IMG/VR virus record: IMGVR_UViG_3300009409_000065
Location: 1-20,765 of that record
DNA length: 20,765 nucleotides
Direction: 5' to 3' (one strand)
Origin: a virus
Positions 12,290 through 20,765 of the stretch are shown piece by piece. Position 1 is the first letter of the stretch, and each line of letters opens with the position of its first letter. The notes under the pieces were generated by a model, which was not told the DNA's origin, searched no databases, and saw only the letters and a program-made list of their open reading frames with translations. Made by a program: the position numbers and the translations under genes.

Positions 12290-14224
12290 ATGGCTAAAAT
12301 AGGATCACCTTTACAAATAGACCAAAGAAAATCTGTTCAAGAACCTGTATTGCTTCCAACCACTAGTCGGATTGGTAACAATGTCGGAGCCTTGAAAGTA
12401 GATTATATGCCTTATGAAATAGGGCAGGAGAATGCTAAAGCGCAGATGGCTGTCACTAATGAGCTATCCAATATGGCTTTTAAAGTTGCTGAAGCTTATC
12501 AAGTCACCGAAAACATTAATAGACAATATAAGGTCAATTTATTAGAAAGAGATTTACAGGAAAATGATGCCGTATTTGCTAGTGAAATGTCAGAAGCACG
12601 TACTTATGAACAAAAGAATGATGTAGTAGAGAGATACCGTGCCAGTATTACTGATTTCGGTTCCCGATACAACAAGATATACCCTTCTGCAACGCCAAAA
12701 GAACAAAGAGTTGGATTGGATATGCAGTCACGTTCACTTGCGAAAGCTAGTACCTATGAAGTACAAGCGAATATGGCGCAATATTCTGAGACTACTTCTG
12801 ACTTGAAGTTGAGATTAAAACTAAACTCAGAAGAGTTTGGAACCAAACAATCAATAGACCCTATATTACAGTTACGTAAAGGTAAGGAGTTGCTAGGACA
12901 ACTGCTTGAAATTGGAGCTATGACTAAAACTGGATATGATACAGCTTTTAATCAGTATGTTACAGATGGTTATATAAACCGTTCTAAACTAATGGGGCGA
13001 CAATTTGGACAGGATGTGGCAGATGGTAAATTTGCAAAGGATATGACCAAGGAATCTATTTTAGAGCATATTGGTGCTTTAGTAGGAATAGATGGAAATT
13101 TAGACCCTTCCAGATCCAATCAGGTTTACGAAGCATTTAATATAGCTTCTACTACAAGACTAAGAGAACTCAATACACAAGACACAGCTTTTGAACGAAG
13201 CGCAAATACTTACTTTAGAGAGGATGTATTGAAACGAAAAGAAAACTATAAGATTAGCGAAGACAACGGAACACTAACCCAAGAAAGTCATGATGACTTT
13301 ATATCGTATTTATATAATAATAGATTGTATGGAGAAAGAAAAAAGCAAGACCTAAGATATAGTGAATACCAAAACGATAAACGACCTATTACTAATTTAG
13401 TTACTGCTTGGACAGATTCAGATGGTTTAATAGCACGTGCAATAGCAGATGGCACAGCCAGTGGCTCAGACTATGGTATGTATAATACTGCAACTAATTC
13501 GTATGATGTTGACAATATTGTAAAGTTAATGAGGGATCAAGGAATAACCCATCAACCAACCATTTCTGCCGTTAGATCATTTTATAGAGATACTCATACT
13601 GCTTTGTCTAAGGGTTATAATGGGGGCGCTCAATCTGGGTTGGTTATAGACGATGAGATTAAAAGGTTGATGTTTAAAGATGTGAAGGGTGATACATCTA
13701 TGCAGTTTAAAAATTCTTGGGGCGTTACTATTCCAGAAGGTAGTCCATTTGAGTATAAACAATATACGTCAAATCCTAAAGGAGTCGTAAACGCAGCACA
13801 GGACGCATTCCCAATTTTACAGGAATTTGAGACTGCAATGACAGGGGCTATTCAAGCAGACATATCAAACTCTGCTAGTCAAAGACGTGTTAAGGATCAA
13901 GAATCAATTGAACATTTAAGCCGTTATTCACATCAAGATGGCAAAGATGGAAGAGTGGCAACCCCATTTTACACAATAGTAGATCCACAAACAAACAGTC
14001 ATATTACTTGGGAGCAAAGGACAAATACACCAAAATTCAGAGAACAGTTTAAGAAATATGTAGCTGATATTGCATATAGTGTTAAGCGAAATCTTAGACC
14101 AATTGAGTATTGGAAGGCTAGTGACGCACGAATAGTTCTAGATGAGAAAATAAAAGCAGATAAAAAAATAGAAGATAAAACCATAAATAATTCTTTCACA
14201 GGGTCATATAAAAAAAATGACTGA
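12290..14224 (+). CDS. Internal virion (ejection) protein, T7 gp15-like
   Basis: 644 residues (T7 gp15 is 747). ATG 12290 has AAGGAT nearby. The protein is mostly charged helix with no signal peptide or membrane segment. Residues about 40-75 and 85-140 look like long amphipathic or coiled-coil helices (EIGQENAKAQMAVTNELSNM, ENDAVFASEMSEARTYEQKN). The N-terminal KIGSPLQIDQRKSVQEP and RIGNNVGALKVDYMPYEIG resemble other gp15-type proteins of marine podoviruses. It is placed between gp14-like and gp16-like genes, and probably forms the periplasmic part of the ejection channel. The 3' end is a run of eight A, then TGACTGA, where the next gene starts 8 bases before this one ends in the +1 frame. 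Confidence 0.72.
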   Translation: MAKIGSPLQIDQRKSVQEPVLLPTTSRIGNNVGALKVDYMPYEIGQENAKAQMAVTNELSNMAFKVAEAYQVTENINRQYKVNLLERDLQENDAVFASEMSEARTYEQKNDVVERYRASITDFGSRYNKIYPSATPKEQRVGLDMQSRSLAKASTYEVQANMAQYSETTSDLKLRLKLNSEEFGTKQSIDPILQLRKGKELLGQLLEIGAMTKTGYDTAFNQYVTDGYINRSKLMGRQFGQDVADGKFAKDMTKESILEHIGALVGIDGNLDPSRSNQVYEAFNIASTTRLRELNTQDTAFERSANTYFREDVLKRKENYKISEDNGTLTQESHDDFISYLYNNRLYGERKKQDLRYSEYQNDKRPITNLVTAWTDSDGLIARAIADGTASGSDYGMYNTATNSYDVDNIVKLMRDQGITHQPTISAVRSFYRDTHTALSKGYNGGAQSGLVIDDEIKRLMFKDVKGDTSMQFKNSWGVTIPEGSPFEYKQYTSNPKGVVNAAQDAFPILQEFETAMTGAIQADISNSASQRRVKDQESIEHLSRYSHQDGKDGRVATPFYTIVDPQTNSHITWEQRTNTPKFREQFKKYVADIAYSVKRNLRPIEYWKASDARIVLDEKIKADKKIEDKTINNSFTGSYKKND

Positions 14225-15590
14225 ACAAGAAATGGTAGAAGACACAGGTGACGTTGTTGCAAAGTCTTTAGGAGTAGATCCTAAAACTCCTGTCAAGGAT
14301 GTCATCAACGATCAGGTACAGTTCCCTTGGTTAAAGGAGACTAAGGGTAGTTACGACTCTAAAATAGATTTTGATAGATCAAAGAAACTAAGTGCTGGAT
14401 TAGAAGCACTAGAGCCATCTACTAAGGTTGACCCTTTAGCTGAATTAGAATCACTACAACCATCTACTAATATAACACCAGAGGAAATACCAAGAGAGTT
14501 AGAGAAGCTTAACCCGTCAGAAAAACGCACGTCTTTTGCTACAGATGTCATGGACGATGACGCAGAGCGTACAATACCTCAGTGGGTTAATGATGAAATG
14601 AAAAGCTTTGGGATACTCTCTGATTTGGTACAATCTCCATTTGATGAACAAGAAGAAACCAATGAATACATTATAAAATCTGGGGATACTTTATCTGAGA
14701 TAGCAGAACGGCATGATCTTAGCACAGATGAAATACTAAAATTAAACCCACAGGTTAAAAATGCAGGAGAAATATTTGCTGGTGAATCACTAAAGATGAC
14801 AGGGGATTCCCCTAGTTCTCCTAGCTTTCTTGATGAGTCACTATATGGTGGAGGAGGGGATATTGGAGAACATAGTTTTGGTAGTATAGTGCCTAGTAAT
14901 CTCAATAGACTATGGGAGTATATCTCCCACGATAAGACTGTACGAACAGAGAAGGATGTCAAACCAGAAGAATATGAAGTTCTAAAGGAATTAGGGAAGA
15001 AAGCAATACAAAGAGGTCAAGGACTTGCGCCACAGATTCTAACAACAAGGGGTACTGGTGGTTATAAGGATAAACCACAATATATTAAAAATAAAAACTA
15101 CATTGTTTCCTACACAGATTACGATGACAAGGGTGGATCTGAGTTAGGTTATGGGCATGAAACGTCTTTAGAAAAGATGTCTGATCCTGCTTATAACATG
15201 AAGACATCATACGGTGTAATGCGACTTTTTACAGACAAAGGAAAGGTATATCTTGGTGATGAGCAAAACTTTTATGACCCAGATTTGGGTGGGAAAGGAC
15301 AGAAGCCACAACTGCGTGACCAACCTATAGCAGATCGTGTAAGCCATTTATATGATATGGCAATAAGTATGGCTAAAGGAGATGAAAAGGCAACACCAGC
15401 AGGACTTGCACATAAGTTTGCAGAGGCTTTTGGCCCTGCTATGGGAGATGGTGCGTCCACTAGAATACTAATCGGTAATTCAAGTGAGTTAGGTTTAGAC
15501 AAAAAACAATTTAAAGACATACCAACTCTTAAAGAATACGAAGCTTTTATGGTTAAGACAGGGCAACTTAATAAAAAAAAGGCAAAATAA
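14217..15590 (+). CDS. Virion protein with a LysM peptidoglycan-binding domain
   Basis: 457 residues. A single LysM domain lies at about 150-194: YIIKSGDTLSEIAERHDLST, then DEILKLNPQ, then AGEIFAGESLKM. LysM binds N-acetylglucosamine in peptidoglycan. Before it lies an acidic, probably disordered region with three LExLxPS repeats (62-101). After it, about 200-457, there is a region with GSELGYGHETSLEKMSD, SYGVMRLFTDKGKVYLGDEQ and LAHKFAEAFGPAMGDG, which I cannot assign. No SLT, amidase or peptidase motif is seen. Position between gp15-like and gp16-like genes suggests a virion-internal protein that touches the cell wall during DNA ejection. The Shine-Dalgarno match is weak (AGGG 13 bases upstream), so translation probably depends on the previous gene. 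Confidence 0.78.
   Translation: MTEQEMVEDTGDVVAKSLGVDPKTPVKDVINDQVQFPWLKETKGSYDSKIDFDRSKKLSAGLEALEPSTKVDPLAELESLQPSTNITPEEIPRELEKLNPSEKRTSFATDVMDDDAERTIPQWVNDEMKSFGILSDLVQSPFDEQEETNEYIIKSGDTLSEIAERHDLSTDEILKLNPQVKNAGEIFAGESLKMTGDSPSSPSFLDESLYGGGGDIGEHSFGSIVPSNLNRLWEYISHDKTVRTEKDVKPEEYEVLKELGKKAIQRGQGLAPQILTTRGTGGYKDKPQYIKNKNYIVSYTDYDDKGGSELGYGHETSLEKMSDPAYNMKTSYGVMRLFTDKGKVYLGDEQNFYDPDLGGKGQKPQLRDQPIADRVSHLYDMAISMAKGDEKATPAGLAHKFAEAFGPAMGDGASTRILIGNSSELGLDKKQFKDIPTLKEYEAFMVKTGQLNKKKAK
14400..14520 (+). repeat. Imperfect tandem repeat in the LysM gene (LExLxPS)
   Basis: A 26-base unit starting TTAGAAGCACTAGAGC at 14400-14425 recurs at 14445-14470 with 23 matches in 26, 45 bases apart. A more degenerate third unit begins at 14499. 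They encode LEALEPSTK, LESLQPSTN and LEKLNPSEK. The two closer copies point to a fairly recent in-frame duplication in a linker. Confidence 0.75.
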
Positions 15591-15593
15591 ATG
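15576..15593 (+). repeat. Stop-start junction motif, copy 2
   Basis: The same 18 bases as at 7936-7953. It ends the LysM gene (KAK, TAA) and starts the gp16-like gene at ATG 15591 with AAAAGG about 8 bases ahead. Confidence 0.5.
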
Positions 15594-18500
15594 GCAGAAT
15601 CAATTACACGCATAGAAGATGAAAAAGGTATAGAAGAACAGGGAATACGAATGCCTTACTTTGACCAAGGCAAGGCTATGGAACGTGAATCAGAAATAGA
15701 ACTAGTGCAGATTGATGCCAAAAAAGCATCTGACACAGAGATTAGACCCATTGAAGAGTCTGACATGGTAGTTGACCATATGACCATGGAAGATAAAGAG
15801 ATGGAAGACAAGCGTTTACAAGAGTATGAAGAGGCAGAAGATGAATTTCGTGGGGTTTACCCTGATGGGAATAGAAGATTACGTTCACCAGAACCAGAAA
15901 AAGAGCCAGCATTACGTGATGACGAAGATTTAAAGTTAACATATGATGGAGATGGCAATGCTACTGGTTATGAGGTGGAAGACAAACCTTTTATTTGGCA
16001 AACAGCCGATGTTATGGGAGATGTGTTAACAGGAGCTATTGCAGGGGGTATGTACTCTGTAGATGCAACAGCGCAGTTCTTTGTAAATACAACTAATCTC
16101 TTCAGCCCAGATCCAGAGGATGATATTAGGTTCTTTAGTTATTTGGGTGATTGGCTAATGAAAGATGGTGGTGATGCAAAAGAATTTGGTCGTGATATGG
16201 GTCGTTTTATGGTGCCGTTTCTTGGGTCTTTAAAAATAGCAAGGATGGCTACTGGTGCTGCAACTAAACTTAAAGTATTTGATAAGGCTCCTAGATTTAT
16301 AGCAGGAGCTAAAGGTGTTAAAAATTTACCCAAAGTTAACAAGAGCAACATTAAAAAACAGAAGCTACAGGATTTTCTTAAAAAGGATCTAACTTCTGGT
16401 CAGTTAGCTTACCTATTATCAGGAGGTGTTGCCTATAATGCTGATGAATTAAGTGGTGGTCTTGCTGGTCTAAAGGCTATTGATGGTGCTATGGGTGGTG
16501 AGATAGGAAGATTTTTTGAGTCAGATGACAAAACGAATGCTCAAAAACGCCTAGAGAACGCATTGGCAGAGAGGTTTCTTTTTTACAACATAGACAAGCA
16601 TGTATTGCCTATCGTTAAACAACTGGGTTTGTCAGTACACAATTGGACATCTAAGCCACTTGCTGCGAAAGTAGCATCAGCTATAGGTATGGAGAAACAT
16701 ATATTAGCTCAAAAACAACGGGTAAAACTGAACGCACGTGGGCAAGGTAATACAGTTATTACAGAAGATGCACAGACAGGACTGCTCAAGGTAAATGCAA
16801 GAGAAGATGGCAGTATCGAATTTATTACTCAAGAACGTATGGGTCATGGTTTTAAACAAATCATTAGAAGCAAAGAGGAAATGTCTGACTTTGCACTAAG
16901 AATGGTTCCAGAGGGTACAGTTGTTAAAAACGGTGTAATAGCAATTGAGCATGAGGGGAAATTGTATTCTGCTAAAGTTGGGGAGAAGATAGGAGGACGG
17001 ACAATCTATACCCATTTAGACCTAGTAGAAGCTCATGGAGCAGGGGCTACTGAGATAAAAGCAGGTACAAGAACTGGATTCCTTGACAAAGAAGGTAAGT
17101 TTGTGAACTCACCAGCTAGTATGCCACGTCAGAGATATGAGACACTTCCAGAATTGCAAGGTGATGAATTTATAGCTGGCACAGGCAATACTAGATTAGA
17201 AAAATTAAAGTCGATGTGGGATGACGGTAGTCTTCAAGAACGTATGGATACGGCTCCAACCCTAGTAGAAAAGGTATCAGTTGCTAACGACATTATTGAG
17301 GTGTTAGAACGATCTTCAAAAGGATCTGGAGGCAGTAAAAGTGTCAAACAAATGCGTAGCGAAGCAGACACAATATTAAAAAATATGTGGGGTGAGGATT
17401 TAGATGGTCTACTTGGTCGTGCTATGGGATCTCCTGTTAATGATCCTATAGCTATAGCTTATGCAACAGCAGCTAAATCGGCACACGATGACCTTATTCT
17501 AGCACTACAACGTGTAGAAAATATGCCAGTAGGTTTTCAAGATGCTGCTTCTACTACTTCTAATATGTTCCGTACCTTATATAACTACGCAGGGTTACGT
17601 GAACAACTCAAAGATGTTAAGAAGGTCTGGGGGCGTACTGGTACTGCTCTTAGATTCTCTCAGAATAAATTTGATGACATATTAGAATCTCCTTCGTTTG
17701 CTAAAATTATGCAAGAAAGTGAGAACGCATCAGAACAAGATGTTATACGACTAGCAATAGCACTTTCAACATCATTGAGAGAACAGGGTGGAAGAGGATT
17801 GGCAAAAGCAGTTGAGTCTTTTGGTAAGACAGGATTTTCTGCTGCATTCCAAGAAGGATATATTGGATTGGGATTACTTAGTAGCCCTGCTTTGCAGATG
17901 TTAAACCTTGCCACAGGATTAGCGAATATATCTAGTACCCTGATAAGCCGTCCGATTTCAGGAGTGGCTAGTAAATTAACAGGTCATGGCGATGTGCGAA
18001 TGGAAGAAGCAATGGCAGGAGTCTACGGGATGATGTCTTCTATATTGGTAGCAACCAAACTAGGTATTTCAGCAGCCGTCACAGGTAAATCTGCTCCTGC
18101 TTTTACTGGTGCTAAAATGGAAAACTATACAGGGTTAAGGCATATCACGTCTGAAAATTTTGGGTTAGAGAACTATACTGCTGGACTAGCTGTTGATTTT
18201 ATAGGTAAAACTGCTAGATTGACAGGTCGGATGCTACTAGGTGGAGATGACTTTGTTAAAGTTGTTTCGTATGAAACGGAACGTCACATGCTATCTTATC
18301 GTATTGCAATGAATAAGATGAAAGGGGAGAAGTTTGACTATAATAAGTTTACTAAACTGACCCAAGAAATATACGATAATCCTGAGAAATACACAATTAG
18401 CAAAGGTGGCCCTACAATACATCAACGTGGTCTAGAACAAGGACGACTGAATGTACTACAACAAGACTTGGGAGGATTAGGTAAAAAAGTACAAAGTATG

Positions 18501-19817
18501 CAAAATAGTATACCTTTTGTATCTCCTATTGTTAAATTGTTTGTTCCGTTTGTTAAGGTGCTATCTAATATACCTAAACTAGCGGTTAGATACTCTCCTA
18601 TGAGTGCCTTAAATTTTAAGGGTGCAAATTCTATATATAGGAAATCGGCTCCTGAGAGAATGGAAGAGATCGGGAGGATGGCATATGGTACAATGTTGGC
18701 TAGTCTGGGGGGGATTCTATATAATAGCGGTGTGTTAACAGATTCTGGGGATCTTGATTGGGATATAAGACGCAATCGAATAGAAGGGGATGCTGCTCCA
18801 CCTCTGTCAATCCGTCATGTTAATGACAAAGGAGGGAAGTATTGGGTTGATCTCTCTAGGTTACAACCTTGGATTAATATATTAGGTGTTGGTGCTGATG
18901 CTGTTAAAGGGTACGAAGATTGGGGTGATAAAACGACAGAGGAACATATATTTAAAGGTGTATGGTCTATGAAACAAATGTTAGCTAATACATCTTGGAT
19001 GCCTAATATGCACAAACTATTAGATCTAATGGCTAACGACAAACTAGAACCTTGGAAATTTCAACACGCAGCTAACGCTTTAATAACCAGTATGTCTACA
19101 CCTGCGTGGAATAGGGCTGTTGGCAGGGCATACGAACCAATTCAACCAGAATACAAAACATTTCACTCAGAACCAGAAAACAAATTTACAGGTAGACCAG
19201 AAGATTACTCTGGAATTGCTGCTAGAATGTTGGGTTCAACTACAGGGAAAGAGGGCGTACTTCCACCACACCGTAATTATAATGGAGATGTAGTCAATTA
19301 CCATGAAACAGAAAAAGCAGCTAACGCTGGAGTGACTCCGTTTGGTCTACCACGTTGGGCAACTGGTGGTGCTATGTCTTTCATGGCTGTCAGAGAAGAC
19401 AGATCGACTAAGGTAGATAAAGAATTAGCCAAAATCGAATTGCCTATTGTAAAACCAACTGATATAGTAAAACAGCCTCAAACGCAAATACCTATTCGTA
19501 TGAGGTACTATGAATACGACTATTTTATGGAACGTATTGGTAAAATAAAGCTAGGTGGGCTTACACAACAACAGGCTTGGCATCGTAAAATGAATCAGAA
19601 AATGTATAAAGAAGCCCCTATTCGTGGTTATGACAAGTCAATACCTTCCAAACAAGATGAGATGATGAAGATACATATAGACTATAAAACAGCAGCAAAG
19701 CAAGAAACGATAGCCAGATTTAAGATATACGATAGGGCAGGCAGGATTTTAGATGAGCCAGTAGTCCCATTCGCACCAGAAAGCAGACGTTTAAGAGATA
19801 AAAGAGGAAACCAATGA
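15591..19817 (+). CDS. Large internal virion (ejection) protein, T7 gp16-like by position
   Basis: 1408 residues (T7 gp16 is 1318), last of the ejection set. Residues 1-130 are highly acidic and disordered-looking. A segment GDVLTGAIAGGMYSVDATAQ (143-162) and DMGRFMVPFLGSLKIARMAT (202-221) have the amphipathic helix pattern found in large ejection proteins of marine podoviruses. Further moderately hydrophobic stretches lie near 757-780, 811-832 and 1029-1045, which may enter the membrane. I could not find the N-terminal lytic transglycosylase motif of T7 gp16. The protein likely forms the inner-membrane end of the channel and helps pull in DNA. It begins at a TAAATG junction and overlaps the fibre gene by 4 bases (ATGA). 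The family relation is inferred from size, position and helix style. Confidence 0.75.
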   Translation: MAESITRIEDEKGIEEQGIRMPYFDQGKAMERESEIELVQIDAKKASDTEIRPIEESDMVVDHMTMEDKEMEDKRLQEYEEAEDEFRGVYPDGNRRLRSPEPEKEPALRDDEDLKLTYDGDGNATGYEVEDKPFIWQTADVMGDVLTGAIAGGMYSVDATAQFFVNTTNLFSPDPEDDIRFFSYLGDWLMKDGGDAKEFGRDMGRFMVPFLGSLKIARMATGAATKLKVFDKAPRFIAGAKGVKNLPKVNKSNIKKQKLQDFLKKDLTSGQLAYLLSGGVAYNADELSGGLAGLKAIDGAMGGEIGRFFESDDKTNAQKRLENALAERFLFYNIDKHVLPIVKQLGLSVHNWTSKPLAAKVASAIGMEKHILAQKQRVKLNARGQGNTVITEDAQTGLLKVNAREDGSIEFITQERMGHGFKQIIRSKEEMSDFALRMVPEGTVVKNGVIAIEHEGKLYSAKVGEKIGGRTIYTHLDLVEAHGAGATEIKAGTRTGFLDKEGKFVNSPASMPRQRYETLPELQGDEFIAGTGNTRLEKLKSMWDDGSLQERMDTAPTLVEKVSVANDIIEVLERSSKGSGGSKSVKQMRSEADTILKNMWGEDLDGLLGRAMGSPVNDPIAIAYATAAKSAHDDLILALQRVENMPVGFQDAASTTSNMFRTLYNYAGLREQLKDVKKVWGRTGTALRFSQNKFDDILESPSFAKIMQESENASEQDVIRLAIALSTSLREQGGRGLAKAVESFGKTGFSAAFQEGYIGLGLLSSPALQMLNLATGLANISSTLISRPISGVASKLTGHGDVRMEEAMAGVYGMMSSILVATKLGISAAVTGKSAPAFTGAKMENYTGLRHITSENFGLENYTAGLAVDFIGKTARLTGRMLLGGDDFVKVVSYETERHMLSYRIAMNKMKGEKFDYNKFTKLTQEIYDNPEKYTISKGGPTIHQRGLEQGRLNVLQQDLGGLGKKVQSMQNSIPFVSPIVKLFVPFVKVLSNIPKLAVRYSPMSALNFKGANSIYRKSAPERMEEIGRMAYGTMLASLGGILYNSGVLTDSGDLDWDIRRNRIEGDAAPPLSIRHVNDKGGKYWVDLSRLQPWINILGVGADAVKGYEDWGDKTTEEHIFKGVWSMKQMLANTSWMPNMHKLLDLMANDKLEPWKFQHAANALITSMSTPAWNRAVGRAYEPIQPEYKTFHSEPENKFTGRPEDYSGIAARMLGSTTGKEGVLPPHRNYNGDVVNYHETEKAANAGVTPFGLPRWATGGAMSFMAVREDRSTKVDKELAKIELPIVKPTDIVKQPQTQIPIRMRYYEYDYFMERIGKIKLGGLTQQQAWHRKMNQKMYKEAPIRGYDKSIPSKQDEMMKIHIDYKTAAKQETIARFKIYDRAGRILDEPVVPFAPESRRLRDKRGNQ

Positions 19818-20765
19818 CTATATCAACATTAACATCCAAGGTAAGTTACACAGGTAATGGGGTAACTACTGTATTCGCTTACACATATAAGATATTTGCA
19901 GACTCAGAACTTAAGGTATATGACAACGGAGTACTTAAAACCTTAACTACCCACTATACAGTAAGTGGTGCAGGTGGAGCGTCAGGAGGAAATGTAACTT
20001 TTACGGCAGGGAATATACCTGCTAATTTATCTCCAGTTGTTATTGCAAGAAATATCTCTAAGACACAAGCTACTGACTATGTAGAGAACGACAGTTTCCC
20101 TGCGGAAACTCATGAATCCGCATTGGACAAATTAACCATGCTTGTGCAGGATGTGGATAACTCTGTAACGGCTGATATCTTTAGGTTTAGTGAGACAGTA
20201 GGTGATGCAGGCGTAGTAACTATCACCAAAACAGTTGCTGAAAGAGGAAACAAATTACTAGCTTTTGATGCTGCTGGTGACCTACAGGCAACACAAGAGA
20301 TAGGTATACTCAAAGGCAACTGGGCTGCAACTACAGCCTATGTGGTTAGGGATCTAATCAAAGATACATCAAATAATAATATTTATATTTGTATTACGGC
20401 TCATACTTCAAGCGGATCTCAACCAATTTCAACGAACACAGATGTCGCTAAATGGACTTTAATTGTTGATGCTGCCTCTGCCACTACTTCGGCATCTTCG
20501 GCATCTACATCGGCTTCTAGCGCATCGACATCGGCATCAACGGCAACGACACAGGCTGGAATTTCTACCGCTCAAGCGGTTATTTCAACTGCTCAAGCTG
20601 TAATTTCAACCACTAAAGCATCAGAAGCATCTACTTCCGCTAGTAATGCTGCTACCAGTTACGATAATTTCGATGATCGGTATTTAGGCCAGAAGTCGAG
20701 TGACCCTTCTGTTGATAATGATGGGGCTAGTTTGCTTACAGGAGCGTTATATTTCAATACGTCTA
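19814..20765 (+). CDS. Tail fibre or spike protein, N-terminal part (3' end outside window)
   Basis: ATG 19814 overlaps the previous stop (ATGA), with AGAGGA 5 bases upstream. The frame has no stop to the window end, giving 317 visible residues. The start (about 1-150) is the tail-attachment domain of T7 gp17-like fibres: VSYTGNGVTTVFAYTYKIFA, then LKVYDNG, and VIARNISKTQATDYVENDSF, and ESALDKLTMLVQDV. Residues 167-219 (GNWAATTAYVVRDLI through CITAHTSSG to AKWTLIVD) resemble small chitin-binding or carbohydrate-binding folds of the CBM5/12 style. Residues 226-270 are heptad repeats, a trimeric coiled coil. The visible end, NFDDRYLGQKSSDPSVDNDG, is a phrase common in phage fibres. The receptor-binding tip is not visible. 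Confidence 0.9.
   Translation, partial: MTISTLTSKVSYTGNGVTTVFAYTYKIFADSELKVYDNGVLKTLTTHYTVSGAGGASGGNVTFTAGNIPANLSPVVIARNISKTQATDYVENDSFPAETHESALDKLTMLVQDVDNSVTADIFRFSETVGDAGVVTITKTVAERGNKLLAFDAAGDLQATQEIGILKGNWAATTAYVVRDLIKDTSNNNIYICITAHTSSGSQPISTNTDVAKWTLIVDAASATTSASSASTSASSASTSASTATTQAGISTAQAVISTAQAVISTTKASEASTSASNAATSYDNFDDRYLGQKSSDPSVDNDGASLLTGALYFNTS
20489..20623 (+). repeat. 21-base heptad repeats in the tail fibre gene
   Basis: Units of 21 bases encode SASSAST (20489-20509), SASSAST (20510-20530), SASTATT (20531-20551), and, after three codons (QAG), ISTAQAV (20561-20581), ISTAQAV (20582-20602) and ISTTKAS (20603-20623). The seven-residue period with Ala/Ile/Val spacing suits a trimeric coiled coil forming the fibre shaft. 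Confidence 0.8.

Noticed and set aside
20489-20623. Regular 21-base repeats as a possible CRISPR array
   Set aside because: There are no unique spacers; the units are contiguous, in frame, and code for a coiled-coil shaft.

Overview
This window is a one-strand, densely packed virion-morphogenesis block of a tailed double-stranded DNA phage with a podovirus (T7-like) virion plan. All credible genes lie on the + strand. Most neighbours abut or overlap by a few bases, and no stretch of even 100 bases lacks a gene. There is no integrase, tRNA, RNA polymerase, CRISPR or insertion sequence. The DNA looks AT-rich by eye (not computed). Small proteins and motif styles resemble those of phages from aquatic metagenomes, but the host cannot be read from this sequence.

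Layout. 1-1759: the tail of a probable small terminase gene, then the large terminase (DNA packaging motor). 1773-3006: two small proteins of unknown role flanking a GNAT-fold protein. 3008-6208: portal, a Bbp19-like small protein, a YkgJ-type cysteine-cluster protein, a scaffold-like protein and a second small CxxC protein, mostly joined by ATGA or similar overlaps. 6209-6265: a leader with two candidate stem-loops ahead of the major capsid gene. 6266-7621: major capsid protein and a beta-rich, probably decorating, protein, closed by a candidate terminator. 7675-8322: a 26-residue basic microprotein, a 64-residue basic protein and an M15-family peptidase (probable endolysin). 8324-11483: T7 gp11-, gp12- and gp13-like genes (tail adaptor, tail nozzle with an inserted beta domain, GNAT-like gp13). 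11483-19817: four internal or ejection proteins corresponding in position to T7 gp14, gp15, an extra LysM protein, and gp16. 19814-20765: the start of the tail fibre gene, cut by the window edge.

How it works together. Terminase packages DNA through the portal into a capsid built on the scaffold. The gp11/gp12-like proteins complete the short tail, and the fibre binds the host. The gp14-, gp15-, LysM- and gp16-like proteins probably leave the capsid first and form a channel across the envelope. Compared with T7, the terminase genes sit upstream of the portal instead of at the far end, an M15 peptidase lies between head and tail genes, and a LysM protein lies between the gp15- and gp16-like genes. 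The least explained parts are the two cysteine-rich small proteins flanking the scaffold gene, the leader structures ahead of the capsid gene, the basic microprotein pair, and the inserted domain in the tail nozzle protein.
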